Of a DNA stretch of 64,000 nucleotides, positions 48,791 to 63,150 are shown piece by piece (position 1 is the first letter of the stretch; every line of letters begins with the position of its first letter). The position numbers and the translations under genes are program-made. The notes under the pieces are model-generated. The model was not told the DNA's origin. It made no database searches and was given only the letters and a program-made list of their open reading frames with translations. This stretch comes from Toxotes chatareus (lineage: Eukaryota; Chordata; Actinopteri; Toxotidae): positions 18,863,501-18,927,500 of the forward strand of contig CM028899.1 in the NCBI GenBank assembly GCA_016801885.1, written 5' to 3'.

Positions 48791-51700
48791 ATGACGCTAT
48801 GGCATATATTAAATTACCCGACAGTATTTAAAATTAAAGCTGATATAAATAGCCAATTGACAGAAAATCAAAACTATCCTAATAATTAATTAATTGTTAA
48901 AATCATAGCTTCTCAAAAAGAAAATTTCAAAAGTAATTTTGAAGTTTGACTGTTGGTCAAACAAAACAAAAGCGTCACTTCAGCTCTTGGTAACTGTGAT
49001 GGGCATTTATGGCTATTCCCTGAAGTTTTACAAACCAAACAATGACTAATTACAAAATTAGCAGATTAATTCGTAATGAAAATTATCACAGAGCTGCTGT
49101 ATTCCACACATGTCCAGAATTGGAAATATGCTTTTAGGTCTCCACTGACTTCCACTAACATCTATTTGCTGAAAAGAGGCAGATGGCAATTTCTAAACAT
49201 TTGTTGGATCTCACAAAGCTCAACACTTACACAAGCAAAGTGCTGTGAAAATGATGCTTTCTTCAAGTGGAGCCACATCTGCATAAATAAGGCATAAAGC
49301 AATATGAGTACTGTGTTCAGATGAAACCTGACATATATATTTCTTTTCTTTTACATTTTCTCAATCCTTGGAGATGAGTTACTCGTGCTGCAGTAAATAC
49401 CAGCTTTGTGTTCAAACATATCAAAACACAACACTTAGTGCTGTTTTTTTGGTTGTATTTGCAAATTAAAAGCTCATAGTGGCCTCATAAGGCCATCAAA
49501 TCCATGAAGAACCACAGCACTGTGCAGCAACCAGTTATATCACTGCCACTGTTAGAGAGAAAAGGTGAGTATGAGGTTTATGTAACAGCAATAATTGTGA
49601 TCTGAAAGTCGGTTGTGGTAATTGTGGTACGCAGCTTTAGCATAGTGACAAAATCATCTCACATATCAGCTGTGTGGTTGAAGCATGAAGCATGCTTGTG
49701 TAAAGCTGAAAATGGATGGTTATTAAATGTCATGGGGAGCTGAGTTTAGACTTCCTGAGTTCTCTTGAGACACTTTCAAAATTATTTCTCACACCACATC
49801 AATGATATCACCAACACTTAAACCACAAGTCCCTGCACTGAGACTCATTTTACATGTTTTACACATGCAGAGTGCTTCTTTAGGCATAATTGAAAGTGGA
49901 TTACAATAATGTCCGCACCTTGTTTCGTGCTGATGAAGAACCTGAAAGTGGAATTGTTTCCCCATCAGGCACCTGTGACCGCATGCATTGAAATGCATTG
50001 AAATGAAGCTGCACTGAAGATTGTTTTTTTCCTTTGCTGAACAAATCATTTGCTTCCTTCAAACAATTTACATCAGCAATGAAATAATACAACAATAGAA
50101 CAATGTTGGCAAACAAAAACTCAGCATTACTAGATAACACTTTGATTAGGTGAGGATTAAAGGAACTGAAAGAATACATGGTAGCTTTCTTCTAGAATAC
50201 TTATACAACATTATGTTTGAACTTATAATACTGACAAATGAAAGCTCCAGATATGTAATTATGTCATTTCACAACACTCTTAATATGTGTGGGAATGGGG
50301 CCTATTGTCCTGTTTTTCATTTTGTCTTTAGAAACCACTTTCTATTCATTTGCATTTTGCATCAAGGCTGCAAAGAACTTTGGAGGCACTGTTATGTATG
50401 ATTGAGTTCAGACACTGATCTACTGAACACAGCTGTGTTGAGAATTTCCATTATGGGAACTAAAGCAATCAGATAATGAAAACTGACTAGACACACAAAC
50501 TCTGCACTCACCTGACCCTGACACACATTAGCCATGCTCCTTGCAGCAGTGAGTGTCTGTGTGCGTAGTTTTAATGTACTGACACCTTCAGTGTTGATGT
50601 CTTTAGAGTTGGTGCAGTGTGAGTCATGCAAAAAAGTAAATATTTGTTTATGAAGAGATACCTGGGCCACTGGAACATACTAAACATTTTCCTATAAATG
50701 ACCTTTTTTTGAATAAATGGTTCTTACAAAATGAAAGGCATCCTCATTTGAATTCTGTTCTGAATCATTTCATTACCTGCCTTTCTTACTTTCTCTCCAT
50801 TTTAAAAGCACAGAACAAAAAAGAATTACATAATCAGAAATTCAAAATTCTCTATACAGAGTTTGCTGTTGCACAACTCTTTGCACAGTTCTCTTTACTG
50901 ACATCCAATGCAACCAGATCACTTGATCCACAGCTCAGGATCAACTCTTGTGCCAGAAAACTGACAGACTTACAGCCATTTTTAACCCAGCTGTTCATTT
51001 AAGTGTTAAAAACACTCTTCATACACTGTAAGAGAAGATATGTTATCAATATAAATTATAAAAACATTTAATTTAGATTTAAATGACTTGAATATGTACA
51101 GAAGACAAAAGTACATTGTAAAGTACAGTACAGTAAATGAGTGGCAGTAATCTGATTGGTGGATTAGTGGCAATCTGACCTCAGGTTGACTCATTTGGTA
51201 ACCAGAGCTGGGTGCATGCAGTGGTGCCTGCAATGAAGCCTGTTCTCCACCAGGGGAGTATCTCACCCCGCAGTCCATCTCCCATCATCCCTCTGCAGTC
51301 AAATGAAACTGTGCAAAGACACAGGTGGAATGCAAATGTAATGCAGAGTAATTTCACTTTGTTATCCTTAGACTGTGAGACTAAGGAATTCCATTATCAG
51401 TAAATTCTCTGAAGTGTCAGACAATGCACTGAGTGAGATAAACTGATGCTGAGGCGACATTTTCCAGTGTTACATTCCAGAAAATTTAAAGATGACATGG
51501 TGGAATATGATAAATTTGCTGAATCAGAGTCTGCTCCTGAGGGGACATGAACACAAGCGTTTGTGGATTATACTGAAGGAATCGCACTGAATAAAATAAT
51601 CCTCATGTTGATGAGGGAATGTTGCCATAAGACTACTCAATTTATTAATAATGGCACTGGTAATATTTCTTTGTCTTCATTTCCATACTCTATATCTTTC

Positions 51701-54700
51701 AATATTCCCACAGAAAGTGAGAGATAGAGTTTTCACATTCCCGTCGGGTTCCTCTTTTATGCATGATCATGATTTAATTTTAGAAGAGCAGAAATATCTC
51801 ACCCAAACAAAGAGAGGAAATAAAGCAATATTTTAATTATTATATTTGTTACTGAGGCCATAGTGGTCCTGTATTTTACCACTGTTAATACTCTTTAGTC
51901 CACAGATACCACCATGGACAGTCACTCCTCTTGAAGACTAATGTGAGATTAAGTTCATTTTTAGAGTCACAGAAATCATTTATTTTGTAGGTTATTATAT
52001 TATTTTTAGAGACAAAAGAACCTACAGGCCTCATGCATGCAATATGAACTTCTTAATTTCCAAGTTACAGTGTGTTTTATTGCTTCTTTCTCACTTTAAG
52101 GACAAATAAAAGAATAATGTCACAGTAGAAGTAATAGCTGTTGATCAGCAAGCGTCATGTCAATGTGCTACTGAGGCGAATTAAGGCACCAGCTGTTCCA
52201 GCTTTGTGACTGATGCAAGAAAGATCCTGATTCACAGATCAAAGTAAAAAAAAAAAAATGCAACAATCTAATTTCTGTCGGACTGGATTCGACCAGTACA
52301 AAGTTACTTTGAAGGGCAAAGAACTTGTCAACAGCCTCAGAAGAACAGCAAACCTGCTGTGAAAGACGCACTGGGGGAACTACAACTTTTGCCCCCCTCC
52401 TGGGAAATGTAATATCGTTCATCCACTGCAAAATTCAGCTAAAAAGAAACAGTTTTCATCCTAAACACAGCAATCAGTGGACATTTCTGACCTCAGCATG
52501 GTATCACTGGTCCCTGGCTTGGGTATTATAACAACAGGAAATTTACAGACTCACAGACCACCATGATGTATTGAAGCACAAAACTAAAACAGGAAAACTC
52601 ACAAAGAAAAGGACATTTTAAAAACAAAACTTGTGTGTGAACAGTGTGTGCCTACTGGTCTGAGTTTCCAACATCACATCTGTGCATGTTTTAATTTGAA
52701 TACACATATTTCCTTGTGGAAATGTGTAGTGAGCATTTTTTAATTATTTAACAAGGCTGTTAGACTCAAAGCAGTACCTAAATGTTTACAATTTGTCGCC
52801 GTTCGTGGGTGTTGACAGGGAGTGGATGTTAAACACATACTGCCAATGTACCTGGTGTTTTATAGATCTGAAAATAAATGCGTGGGCACCTTCTCCCGGC
52901 AAAGCAAACAGGTACAGAGTTGTACTTTATGTCGCTGAGGCTGGTGTATAGAAAGTTTACAGTGCAGTACCGTAATATAAACACTCCTTAACAGAAATGT
53001 GGAACATTAATCATCAGAGGTAAATGATGAGTTAAATGATGTATTAATGTTGTTCATTACTTGTGGTATATTTCTGTGTTAATGAGATGGAGCTAAAATG
53101 ATATTTACTGAATGAGTTCCTCTCATAATTGCCTACTCCACATTGTTATTGCATGTTTGTGCAGCCTGTCAGAGGTAAAATCAACATTTGCCTTGCTCTC
53201 CGCCTCCGCCACTGGATGTCATGGTTCCATCAATTGCATTTGTTGTCTGGATCTAAACGGTTCACTGCAGTTGACATAAGACTGCGCCCACGCTGGCAGA
53301 ACAAACACGGTGGACATGCAGACAGTGACTAGACACATACAAATTAATAACAATATATAACTGAATATTAGTTCTAATCATCGTAGAATTGGACACATAA
53401 TGCTGAAAGTGATGTACAGTAAATAGGATGCCAGATGATCAAGTGCCTTCAGCCTACCGTGCTGGAAGGTGATCCATGAATGTAAATGGTCTTCAAATAG
53501 TTTTTTTTTTTCTTAACCACACATCTAACAAATGCATGTGTTTGAGGTACAGCACCGTTCCACCTATTTCCTTTTTGTTCAGACCATATTAGCCTATCCA
53601 TCATCTGGTTAGAAGGTGCGGTGCTTTGCTGCATCAAAGAGACAAATGAACATTTTCAGACCATTTACCTGGAAATTCACCAACTGAATCTGTTTCTGAT
53701 TCAGTCTGTTTATTTCTAATGCAGTTATGATGTCGCATAGCGGAGAAGCAAATCTGCACCCATGGTCCAATGACTTCTCCGAGATGATGCAGCTGTCGTT
53801 GGAGGAGATCTTTGACACAAGAGTAAACCAGACTATCATTCTCTAAAACTCTCCTCATCTGGCTGCATTAGCCCCAGATTCCTTTCATTACACAACATCC
53901 AAGACTAAAGCAAATACATAAGTCCACAGTATCTCTCTTTATCCCATTTACACAGCCTGACTCCTCTGGTTGGCTTGGAGCTACTGAACTCTGTGGTCCA
54001 GTGGGGCTGAGGAATAACACGACCCACCAGCTGCCATGGATGCCTCTTATCAGACCCTGTGTGTGCTCAGCGCTGGTCCGGACATGGCAGCTCCCAGATA
54101 ACACTATCTGATAACCGTTTGTGTCAAATGGCCTCAGCCTGAAGGTGAGCTCCAATGCAGATGCAGAGATGCAGAGAACATGGCCTAATGGGAAGGTTGA
54201 GCGTGACGAGCATGCAAAGATTTTTGGCAAGAGGGCTCACTGAAACATCTCATTTGCATGCCTGAATCACTGACTAATCTCAGATGAAAGCATTTTTTTG
54301 TGTGTCTTCTGTCTTATGGATGGAGAGAATCAATCCAGACAACAAGATGTATGTCTGCACAAGCTGTCATGTTGTGAGTTTATTTAAGTTTATGACCACA
54401 GTTGTCTATGTGTCACTATATTAATATTTCCCAAGATGACAGAAACTGGCTTCTAGTTTGAAGTGCCATTACTACATTACTAAATCTGATAGTATGATAA
54501 TAGCTGCGGGCTGGTATCCTACATGTTCTGACGTCCCTCTTTAAAACCATTATTTCTTGCTTTTAATCCTGCTTTTTGCATCTGTCTTACTATTCTTCAT
54601 CTTTTGTGAAGCATATTTTATTGCATTTTTGAAACCTGCTTTGTGATATAATGTTTTATTATATAAGATTTGAAATGAGAACTGCCAAATGTCACACATT

Positions 54701-57700
54701 AATGTAAAATTATTCAGCTTTGGAACAGACTGGAGTTTGCCTGAGAACCCACCCACCAGACATGTCCTTGACTTTATCCAGGACACGTTTAAGTAGGATT
54801 GGTGAGATGAAATTTTCATTGTATATGATTCAATTATTATGTATTTTTTAAAATCAGGTTACAGTGTAATAATTCATTGTGCTCAGTGCAAACTACTCCT
54901 AATGTACAGAAGTAGGAAAAATTATCTGGCAATGTTTGGAACAATTCTAGACCAATACATCAATGATTCAGGAACAATGATACTGACACTGTTCATTTCA
55001 TCAGTACAGCAGTACTAGCCAAAGCGTAGTAGTAATATGTGTTGAAGGTAACAGGGATCCTGACAAAGCTTTTTCATTCACAGCTATGAGTGAATGGATT
55101 GGAAGTGAGATACTGAAACACCTTTGAAATATTTTTTTTTCTGTTGTGTACACTGAGCTCAAAGAACACTAAGAAGGGTAAAAGAAAATCACAACACATG
55201 TCTGTGTTTATTCAAAGTGTCAGTCCTCAGCTTTTATTTTAATGTACCATATGCTAATATATTCACAAGAGGCATCTTCATACCACTTGCATATACCACT
55301 GTCTTTCATCTACTGTGGATCAGCTGCGGTTTGTTATCTGTGTGCGCTCAGGCCCTGTCACTCTCTCATCTCTTAACATTGTTGCTCACACAGAGTCTAA
55401 TGATATTCATTTTTGCTGATTGCTTGTTTTGGAACAATCAAACTGGTCACTCAATGTGTTAATATTTGTATGAATGACTTTTTATTTGATTATTTTCCTG
55501 CAAGCATCAGGTATTGGAGATAGGCAGAGTTGTTAGGGACTGTATACAAATTGTTGGGGATAGAGGGGAAGTTAAAAAAAAAAAGGGAAAGAGTTGTGTA
55601 GTTTTTTTCCTTCTGCTGAAGGGAGGGCAGTCTTTAACAGATTTTTTTTAGAATGGGGTTTTTACATTTTTTATCAGCTCAAATTTCTAATACTGCATTC
55701 CCTTAGAAAATTAAACCAACAACAGCAAGAACAAAAAAAACATCACAGATACGACCACAATGTCAGCAGACCTTTATAGACCATTACAGACTCTATAATG
55801 ATTTAAGTTCAGCTTTTTATTTTGGTGTATCTGTGAACAAATGGAGGGTGCCTGGAATATTTATCATTTTGTGATGGTTCCCATGAATTTGGAAATTGCT
55901 AATCCAATGGGCCTGTTTCTAGCTATTCTGAAAATAATAATTTAAATAATTGTAGGAAAGTGCACATGAAAGCATCATATCAGTGTGATTTTAAAACATG
56001 CTTACCATCTTCTGCATTTGTATCAGTTGTATATAACATCTCATGTAATCTAGATCATTAAATCGCGTTTAAATTGATATTGTTGTTAATGTTCCTCATC
56101 TCCGTGTGAGATCATGTGTCATCATGTTGGAGATTTGCGATCTGATTGTGCTCTGATGTGTACTGTATATGTGCACTCAGATAACCTTGAGAGTCATTAG
56201 GCTTCTAGAAGAGAAGGCCAGACTATGCACACTCAGCAGCCAGGCAACTGTAAACACACATACACACCTGTGTTGACTAGATTGTGATTGAAAATTGCTA
56301 TTACAGTTATGCGAGGATGCTGCAAGTAAATAACAATCTCATCCCAGAAAGCTACTTCATATTGAATATGTGACTTGGATTTTTACGCAGGTTTGTTGGT
56401 ACAGTGTTCCCAACAAAAGTTTGCTACATACTGAGCCCCTGTCGAATTTCATGGGTCATTTGCATATAGATAGCACAATCAAAAATCTGCAATGACATGA
56501 GAGTGACAATTTTTAGATTGCTTAAGTGTCGAAGTGATGATTGGATGAAAACCGATGATTAACAGGAACAGGTTCAATCAGTCGCCTGTATGATAACGAG
56601 CAATAATGAAAATAAATACCAGAGAAGGGAAAGGGAAGGGCAAACAGGTCAGCATTATTGGTATTCAGAGCAGAGTGAAAGAGGAATCAGCATAAAAGGA
56701 ATAGGACTCTAAGCTTAAAGATGCCCTAACATCCTTAAAGACAAACAGTATGTTTATATTGTATGGGCTAAGCTATTCGTTTAGAGTGTGCGCATACATC
56801 TCTGGGCTTTGTACTCACTCACTGCATGAAGGCTGAGGTCCCAGCACAGTGCTGGCATGCTCTGCATCTCAATAATACCATTAGCATTCAAGGTCTGCAA
56901 ACTCTGTTGGACTAAAAATACTGGCAAACTCAGTGGGTTTGATTAGATAAATGCAGTAAAAAACTGTTTACTTGTGTTGCTTGTTTCTTTGGATAATGTC
57001 TGTAGTTAGTCATTTAGAGAATAAAAATTAAATGGTTTAAGTGTGGCATTGTGGAGGAGCTGCATTATCTTTTTTTTCCCCCCACTGTGGTACTGAAAAG
57101 TGGAATTGCCTTGCAGGAAAATGGGTGTAACTGTTTTCCTGTGCACTGGGTGGCAGTGTTAGCAAAAGGATTCTCGGCGTGGTGCCTTACACTTCTTTAA
57201 TAGTGGTAATTATTTCCAGGAAAGTATCATTTACCATTTCCTCTTCTCACTCATGTTTTTCTGCCATTACTGGCACATATTAACCCGCCCTTTATGAGCA
57301 CATTTAAAAAAAAAGTTTTGCAGGTGTGACACACAAGATGTTCTCATTAAACATCCATTCTTTACCTTCATACATCTATCTCATTTTTTCTAACAGGTGG
57401 TAAATGAAAGAAACTTACACGTACAACATCATTACACCCTTTAGTCAAGAGCACAAATTGAATTCTTGTTAGAGATTGCCTTGTCCACAAATGCACCTGA
57501 GAGCGACGCCGTGGCTCCTCCGAACACACTGTTGCAGGAGCCTTTGTGAAAGGTCAGGTAAGCAGCTGTGACATTGTTCTACTCACCAAATGTCATGATG
57601 TCCCAGGGGTTGATGTGACTGACAGGGGACCTTATCTGGTGGGATAACACCACTAGTGGTGGAGGACCGTGCAAGGGTCGCTGGTGGTGCGGTTGGAGAT

Positions 57701-60700
57701 AATAGGTGCTGGAGTGGTTAGGACTAAACATGGCCCCTGGTTTCATAGTACAGTATCGTTTTGCTTTGCATATTAGTAGAACTTTTTTTTAATTATAGTC
57801 AAATTGATCTGAGTTCTCAGTACTTTTTGTGTGAGGAAGTACAATATAAAGTCTCACAGTACTGTGACTATTTTCCATTTTTCAAAAGAGGATATGTGTT
57901 TTTGGAGACAGTGTCCTCAAGACCCTAAGTGGGCGTATCCCATGGCAGAGGCTGACCCCATTGCTAAAAGATGAGCTCTCAACTTCCATGGTGATTTGCT
58001 AACAGAAAACTTCACACTGTTTATTCTGGGAACATTAATACAAGGGAGTCTTTTCCCTTTGTTAGCAGGTCCACACAGCATGAGCTGCCATTAATGATTT
58101 AATCTGTCCCTTTACAACATTCAGCTTTTAGGACAACCCACTATTTTCATAAGGTAACAAGCTAAGCTAAATCAAAAAGAGGAAGCTAGTTAGCCTAAAT
58201 TCCCAGGGCCAGTGGGGATTAACATTAGACGTTACTTTCTATTCATGTTATTTCAACACCTGATGCCACTTGCAGATCACACACACTCAGTGCTTTGCTT
58301 GTCCTGCATTATGCAGTGTAGAGTGTTTAGCTTGCATTGGTTGTCCAGTTGTGGTGATGGCAAATGACGACACTGTCAAAGCAAAGGGTTGTCCTAAAAC
58401 CCCAACACTCACACTACATTACCCATTGATTCAAATCACACCACAGAGTTGTGGACTGATGTAGCAAAGGTCGAAATCACAGATGGGTATTGACAGAAGT
58501 AATGACTGACAATGCAAAAAAAAAAAAAAAAAATCCATGCAGGTACTTAGTCATAAACCAAGAACTGGACAGACAACATGTTTGACCTTTTGATGGCAGC
58601 AGATTAAAAGTGAAGGGTTTGCCAAAGTCATTTAGCAATCAATCAAGTGGTTAATTTAAAATAAGTAACAAATAATAAGAGTTATTTCAACCAACAATCA
58701 GACCAACCAACCAGCCAAGAAAAAAAAAAAAAAATGGCAGTAACATTTTTGACCAAATAAGCTATGCATCATTAAAAAGTATTTTCCCAGACACACAGGA
58801 ACAAGCTCTAAAAGCTGTAATAAAATTTGATTTTCATCAGACATTAATTTTTTATTAAAGTGACATAATCTAAAGATTTTAGAGAGGTCCTTAAGGAGCT
58901 GCTGCTGCAAGAATTTCATTATTATGAGCTTGAACGAAGAGTTTTAATGGGCTCAGGTAGAAGAATTTTTATTCCTAGACAGTACACAGTTCTGGGGCAG
59001 ATCTGTATCCTTGAAAGTTTTTGTGTCATAAAATTGCTCAAATTCAAAAATTCTTTAACTTTCAGCAGCTTTGACGCAGGATGAACAGTGCTAGCCTTCA
59101 AAGTCTTTGATTGAACCCAGTAACACATTAATGTCCTCCTTCAGCTTGTCTCTTCAACCTTGCACCATTTGCTCTACTTCTGTTTCCTCTCACCTGTAGC
59201 ATCACTATTAAAACAATTTTCCAGCATATGTGACTTCCCTTTTCTCTGCCCTCTGTACTCTCTCAGCATATCCAGTAGCTTGCATTTGAATCATGTCGGA
59301 ATCACGACTGAATACCCGATGGGTAAATAAAAGAAAAATATAAAAGAGGAAACAATACTCATGTGGTGTAAAAGCACCAGTCTTTAGTAAAAAACTTCAC
59401 TGATACTGAATATCAGTTAGACACAGATATTCAAGCATTAGCTGTATGGCTCTCTTCTACCCTCCAGGCATTCATTAATGCAAAACTGTGGGGAAGTACA
59501 CATCATTTTATTGTCATGTGTCCCCTCTGTGTGATATTAATGAGGATAGCTGCAAGTCACACACATACACGATGATGATGCTAGATTTGGATTTGGATGA
59601 TAATTCTCTGTGGGTTTGTCTCCTTTGACATTAAACACAGTAATATGACTCATTGTTACCATGAAAATATTGATCAGTCCACCTTTAATTTTTCTTTTTT
59701 CTTTTTTTTCTTTAAACAAAGTTAACCTGATAGGGTTGGTGTCCTTATAATGAGCTCTCTTTCATGAGGTCAGATTTGATGAGACGATATAACACTAGCC
59801 GATCAAGCAGTCTATCAGAAAGCTGTTCATTTTTACAAGAAGTTAATGAGCACACAGCAGCAGCCAAACTGTTTTCACTCGCTCTCAGACATGTTTGGTG
59901 AGAGCTCATACCAGTGTTACTGACCATGTCCTGTGGATAGCGACGATATCCGTCTCTGCCAATTTCAGATGCATCCACTATCTTTGCAGGAACTTTTAAT
60001 TAGAATTGACTTACTGTACTTTGTAGCACCAGTGGTTCCATACTACACCTTAACCACTCTCCATGGAAATTGCTTTTCATCTCCCTTTATTTTTCATCAA
60101 TCATTGTGGCAACATTGCCATTTCCCTGCGTGTTTATGACATGGCCCGTTGTACGTATGCAAGTGGAAGCTGAAGCAGCCGATCCCTGAGGGATCTACAT
60201 CACAAAGAAAATATGGTACTAAAACATCCATTTGCAGGAGGGCATGGATGAACATGAGGAATTTCTATGCTATGCTCTTTTATTGTTAGCAGGCTAAACA
60301 TTCCCCTGTAGGCCAGCCTGTGGGGCTTACAGTCAGAGCCAAGCAATAAGTAAATGTCAGATATTACTGAATTAGACCAAGAACGAATAGCAAAGTGATC
60401 TCATCAGAATCTGGAAAAATCTTTGATTAATTAGAATAATCATTATAATCAGAGAAATATTCATTTATCTTTAAGTGTTACTACATTTGAGTCCCTGTGT
60501 AAATGTTATATATATTATGGGGACTGTGCAAAAAGACATGAATGAACTGAATACATCTGTTTGTTTGTTTTTTTCAACAAATGGAACACTTCCATAAAAC
60601 AGAGCAGAAAAGACAACCATGATTTCCTTTGTGACATGTTAAAATGATATTAAACCCTCCTCTGCGCTCAGCCCTCTGTTGAATCAACAGACTTTGAAAT

Positions 60701-60785
60701 TTCCTTAATTACAAATTAACCTAATCAGAGATGATTAACATTTTACACAATCAGAGTTCTGGTTCCTGTTTAGCATGCACTTCCT

Positions 60786-61110
60786 GTGCCCTGTGATCCA
60801 CCTGCAGTCGCTCAGCTTGAGAGGGTCTTTCTAGACAGTATCTGTAGATACCTTCAACAAATTTACTCACCACTAAGCCAACAAATTGGCTATTCCACAC
60901 TCTCAATGCCGAGCTCATTATGGAGTTCCTTTTCGACAGTAGGTCCCCCTCTGTTCACTCTCATTAATACCTCCCACTGCTCTGGTCTTTTTGCCCTCGG
61001 CCTTTCAAAGGCTTTTAAATCCTAGTTCCCAAAATCCTTAACAATCACAGACCTGTTTTAAATCTCTCCTTCATCTCTAAAGTCCTGGAAAATCCTCACT
61101 TAACTGATGA
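60786..61110 (+). pseudogene. LINE reverse-transcriptase fragment (L2-like)
   Basis: Translation of 61028-61090 in one frame gives KILNNHRPVLNLSFISKVLE, which matches the reverse-transcriptase block NYRPISNLPFLSKILE of L2-type non-LTR elements. A different frame just before it (about 60950-61020) gives LINTSHCSGLFALGLSKAF, matching the preceding family block LINxSLxSGxFPxxLKxA. So a frameshift separates them, and the copy is truncated on both sides. It is a dead fragment in plus orientation. The clade assignment is from memory. Confidence 0.75.
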
Positions 61111-61385
61111 TCTGTCAGCAAAAGAGGGTCTTCTATAGGCAAAGGGTTCGTGTGAGTGCTGCGTTTGGTTGGTGGTTATACAGATCAAACTATAATAGGT
61201 CAAAACCTTTTCTAAAATATCTATGACAATATTGTTTAAAAAGAAATAGTACTAAGCCATATGGTGAATGACCTGATGTCCTGAATTTTTCAGAATTTGT
61301 GCTGGTGTTCTGACTCTTTGTGAAAGTTTTAAGTTCGGAAAACACATCTTAATTAGCCACCAGGCAGGTTAAGATAGAACTGTAG

Positions 61386-61440
61386 TATTAAGATTAAGAT
61401 TAAGAGTTACTTTATTAATCCCCGTGGGGAAATTCAGTAT
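61386..61440 (-). repeat. 3' tail of a LINE (Rex1-like) with its microsatellite
   Basis: The minus strand reads GAATTTCCCCACGGGGATTA then ATAAAGTAACTCTTAATC, with repeated AATCTT units. This ATTTCCCC...GGGGAT(T)AATAAAG form, ending in a short tandem repeat, is the usual 3' end of Rex1-type LINEs in fish. The hairpin TTTCCCC/GGGGA is self-complementary. The body of the element would extend to the right but is not recognisable. Confidence 0.6.
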
Positions 61441-61450
61441 TCAGAGCCCT

Positions 61451-63150
61451 TCAGTTTTTTCATATTTCATGTTGCAGCCTGTTCCTGACTTTAGTCAGGC
61501 TCAGAGCCTGCCTTAGCTTTTCTGATGACCGGCACAGAAAAATGACATAGATGCAAATGCAATAACAAATGCATCCTCGTAGCATTTGTATAGACTAATA
61601 ATGATGTTTTATTTGCTATTTGAAGTGGATATAAGTACAATAGATATACTTAAAACATTTTGATGTTGCCTAATATCTGCATGGGACAACAGTAAGAAAA
61701 ACTAGGGAAATAAAGTCTGTTATTTCTTTTACAAAAGTACAAGCAATGTGTTTGGAAATAAAAAATAGCACACACAAAAGCCCTCATGTAAGGATGCCAT
61801 TCCTTGTGCAGTCAGTTAATGCTGTTGATTACACTCTTTCTTTCCTCAGGATTCAAACTCCAGGTAATGCTTTCTTCTGTTCTCTCATATTCGAGTCTGT
61901 GAAAAGTTAAATCAAACTGTGGAAGGTATGAACTTGACCAAATGTTGTGTGTTTTCAGTAGTGTGCCTGTCCTCTGCTCTGGAACGGCAGCCACACAAAC
62001 AGGAGTAACAAAGGATGGCGTAGCCTTCCCCAGGGCACCGCTCTGTACGACACACGCACACGTAAACAAACTGTAAGTTTTGAAGTGCTATTTGACTCCG
62101 AGCTTCAACTCAGATGTGTTTTGTAAATAAATTGACACCCACTGATCTGGAGTTTTGTCAACCGCATGCCTGGAAGATATGACTGTTCGCTGTTTGTTTT
62201 CTGTCCATGGAGATATTACTTCTGTTGTTAGAGCTGACTCTGAGAAAGTGGTTATTCGTGGACAAAAGAATGCTTCAGACCTGCCATGAAAAGATGAATT
62301 CATGCATGAGTGGGCCTTTGGAGAATTGTGCCTTAAATCAGAGGATAAATGAGAACAAATGTGACTACCATTTCGTTTAATCTACATTTTAAACACCTAC
62401 ATTTTAAGTGTATGGCTTGGGTCGCAATTTCAAATGCACACTGTCACTTTTTTCATATTCTCCTGTAGAGCAGAACTGAATATTAACTGGTATCTTCAGC
62501 CGAGACCACAGGTGGTAACATCACTTGGTTTTTCACCAAGAAGCTTAGTGTCTTGCATTGCCATGCCCTAATCTGTTGATTAAAATATCAAACAGGTTTA
62601 CAGCTGCTCTGGCTTCACGCTTATGCCTCTCATGTTGGTCTTTCAGGTAGATAAACAACATTTCACACAGTGGGCCGAGTACAGCAGAGAGCCCAGTCTG
62701 AGATGTCAGATAATCCCACTGCAGAGATGGACTATGTTAGTTACAGATAACATGCTTCATTTCTCAGTTTGGCACTGTGCACCAGTGGCTGAGAAAAGGA
62801 CTGGCAAGCTCTGATGGCAGGAGCTGCCAAAATGACTCCCCATGTGACCTCACTATGTAAGACAGACAACTGCTGCCAAACCCCTGAGGTGGGGTCCTCA
62901 AGGAGATGGGGGAGGGGGGCTACAATAGAGGCATCATCAGGTAGAGACAAATAGCAGACTTTAAGACCATCCCTGGTTACAGAACTCTGTTTAGTGAGAG
63001 TATGAATTCATCACATTTTACAGGAGATATCCAAACATTTCTGATGACAAAGAATCATGCAATTTTAATATGACAGTATAACAATCATGCAAATTTAAAA
63101 TACGGTTTTGCTGAAATTCCACCAACTTGTTAAGAGAGGAAAACACACTG
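61451..63150. other. Intergenic, no gene seen
   Basis: No supportable exon. ORFs of 60 to 85 codons on both strands show no motif or splice context. It may contain the decayed body of the minus-strand LINE whose tail lies at 61386-61440. Confidence 0.45.

Larger units (their letters stand above)
47665..60785. other. Gene-poor region downstream of pcare
   Basis: After the pcare 3' UTR no coding exon, RNA gene or long open frame can be supported over about 13 kb. The longest frame (120 codons, minus, 53868-54230) lacks any motif I recognise and no splice partners were found. A possible piece of a fish AAGTAAAAGT-type repeat lies at about 48630-48790. Poly-A runs occur near 58516-58532 and 58719-58733. 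Conserved non-coding elements might be present, but they cannot be seen from one sequence. Confidence 0.55.

Noticed and set aside
53868..54230. 120-codon minus-strand open frame.
   Set aside because: No motif, no splice partners, ordinary length for chance in this window; treated as non-coding.
58136..58205. Possible copy of a fish repeat containing GCTAAGCTAA and AGCTAGTTAGCC.
   Set aside because: Too short and too diverged to separate from chance.
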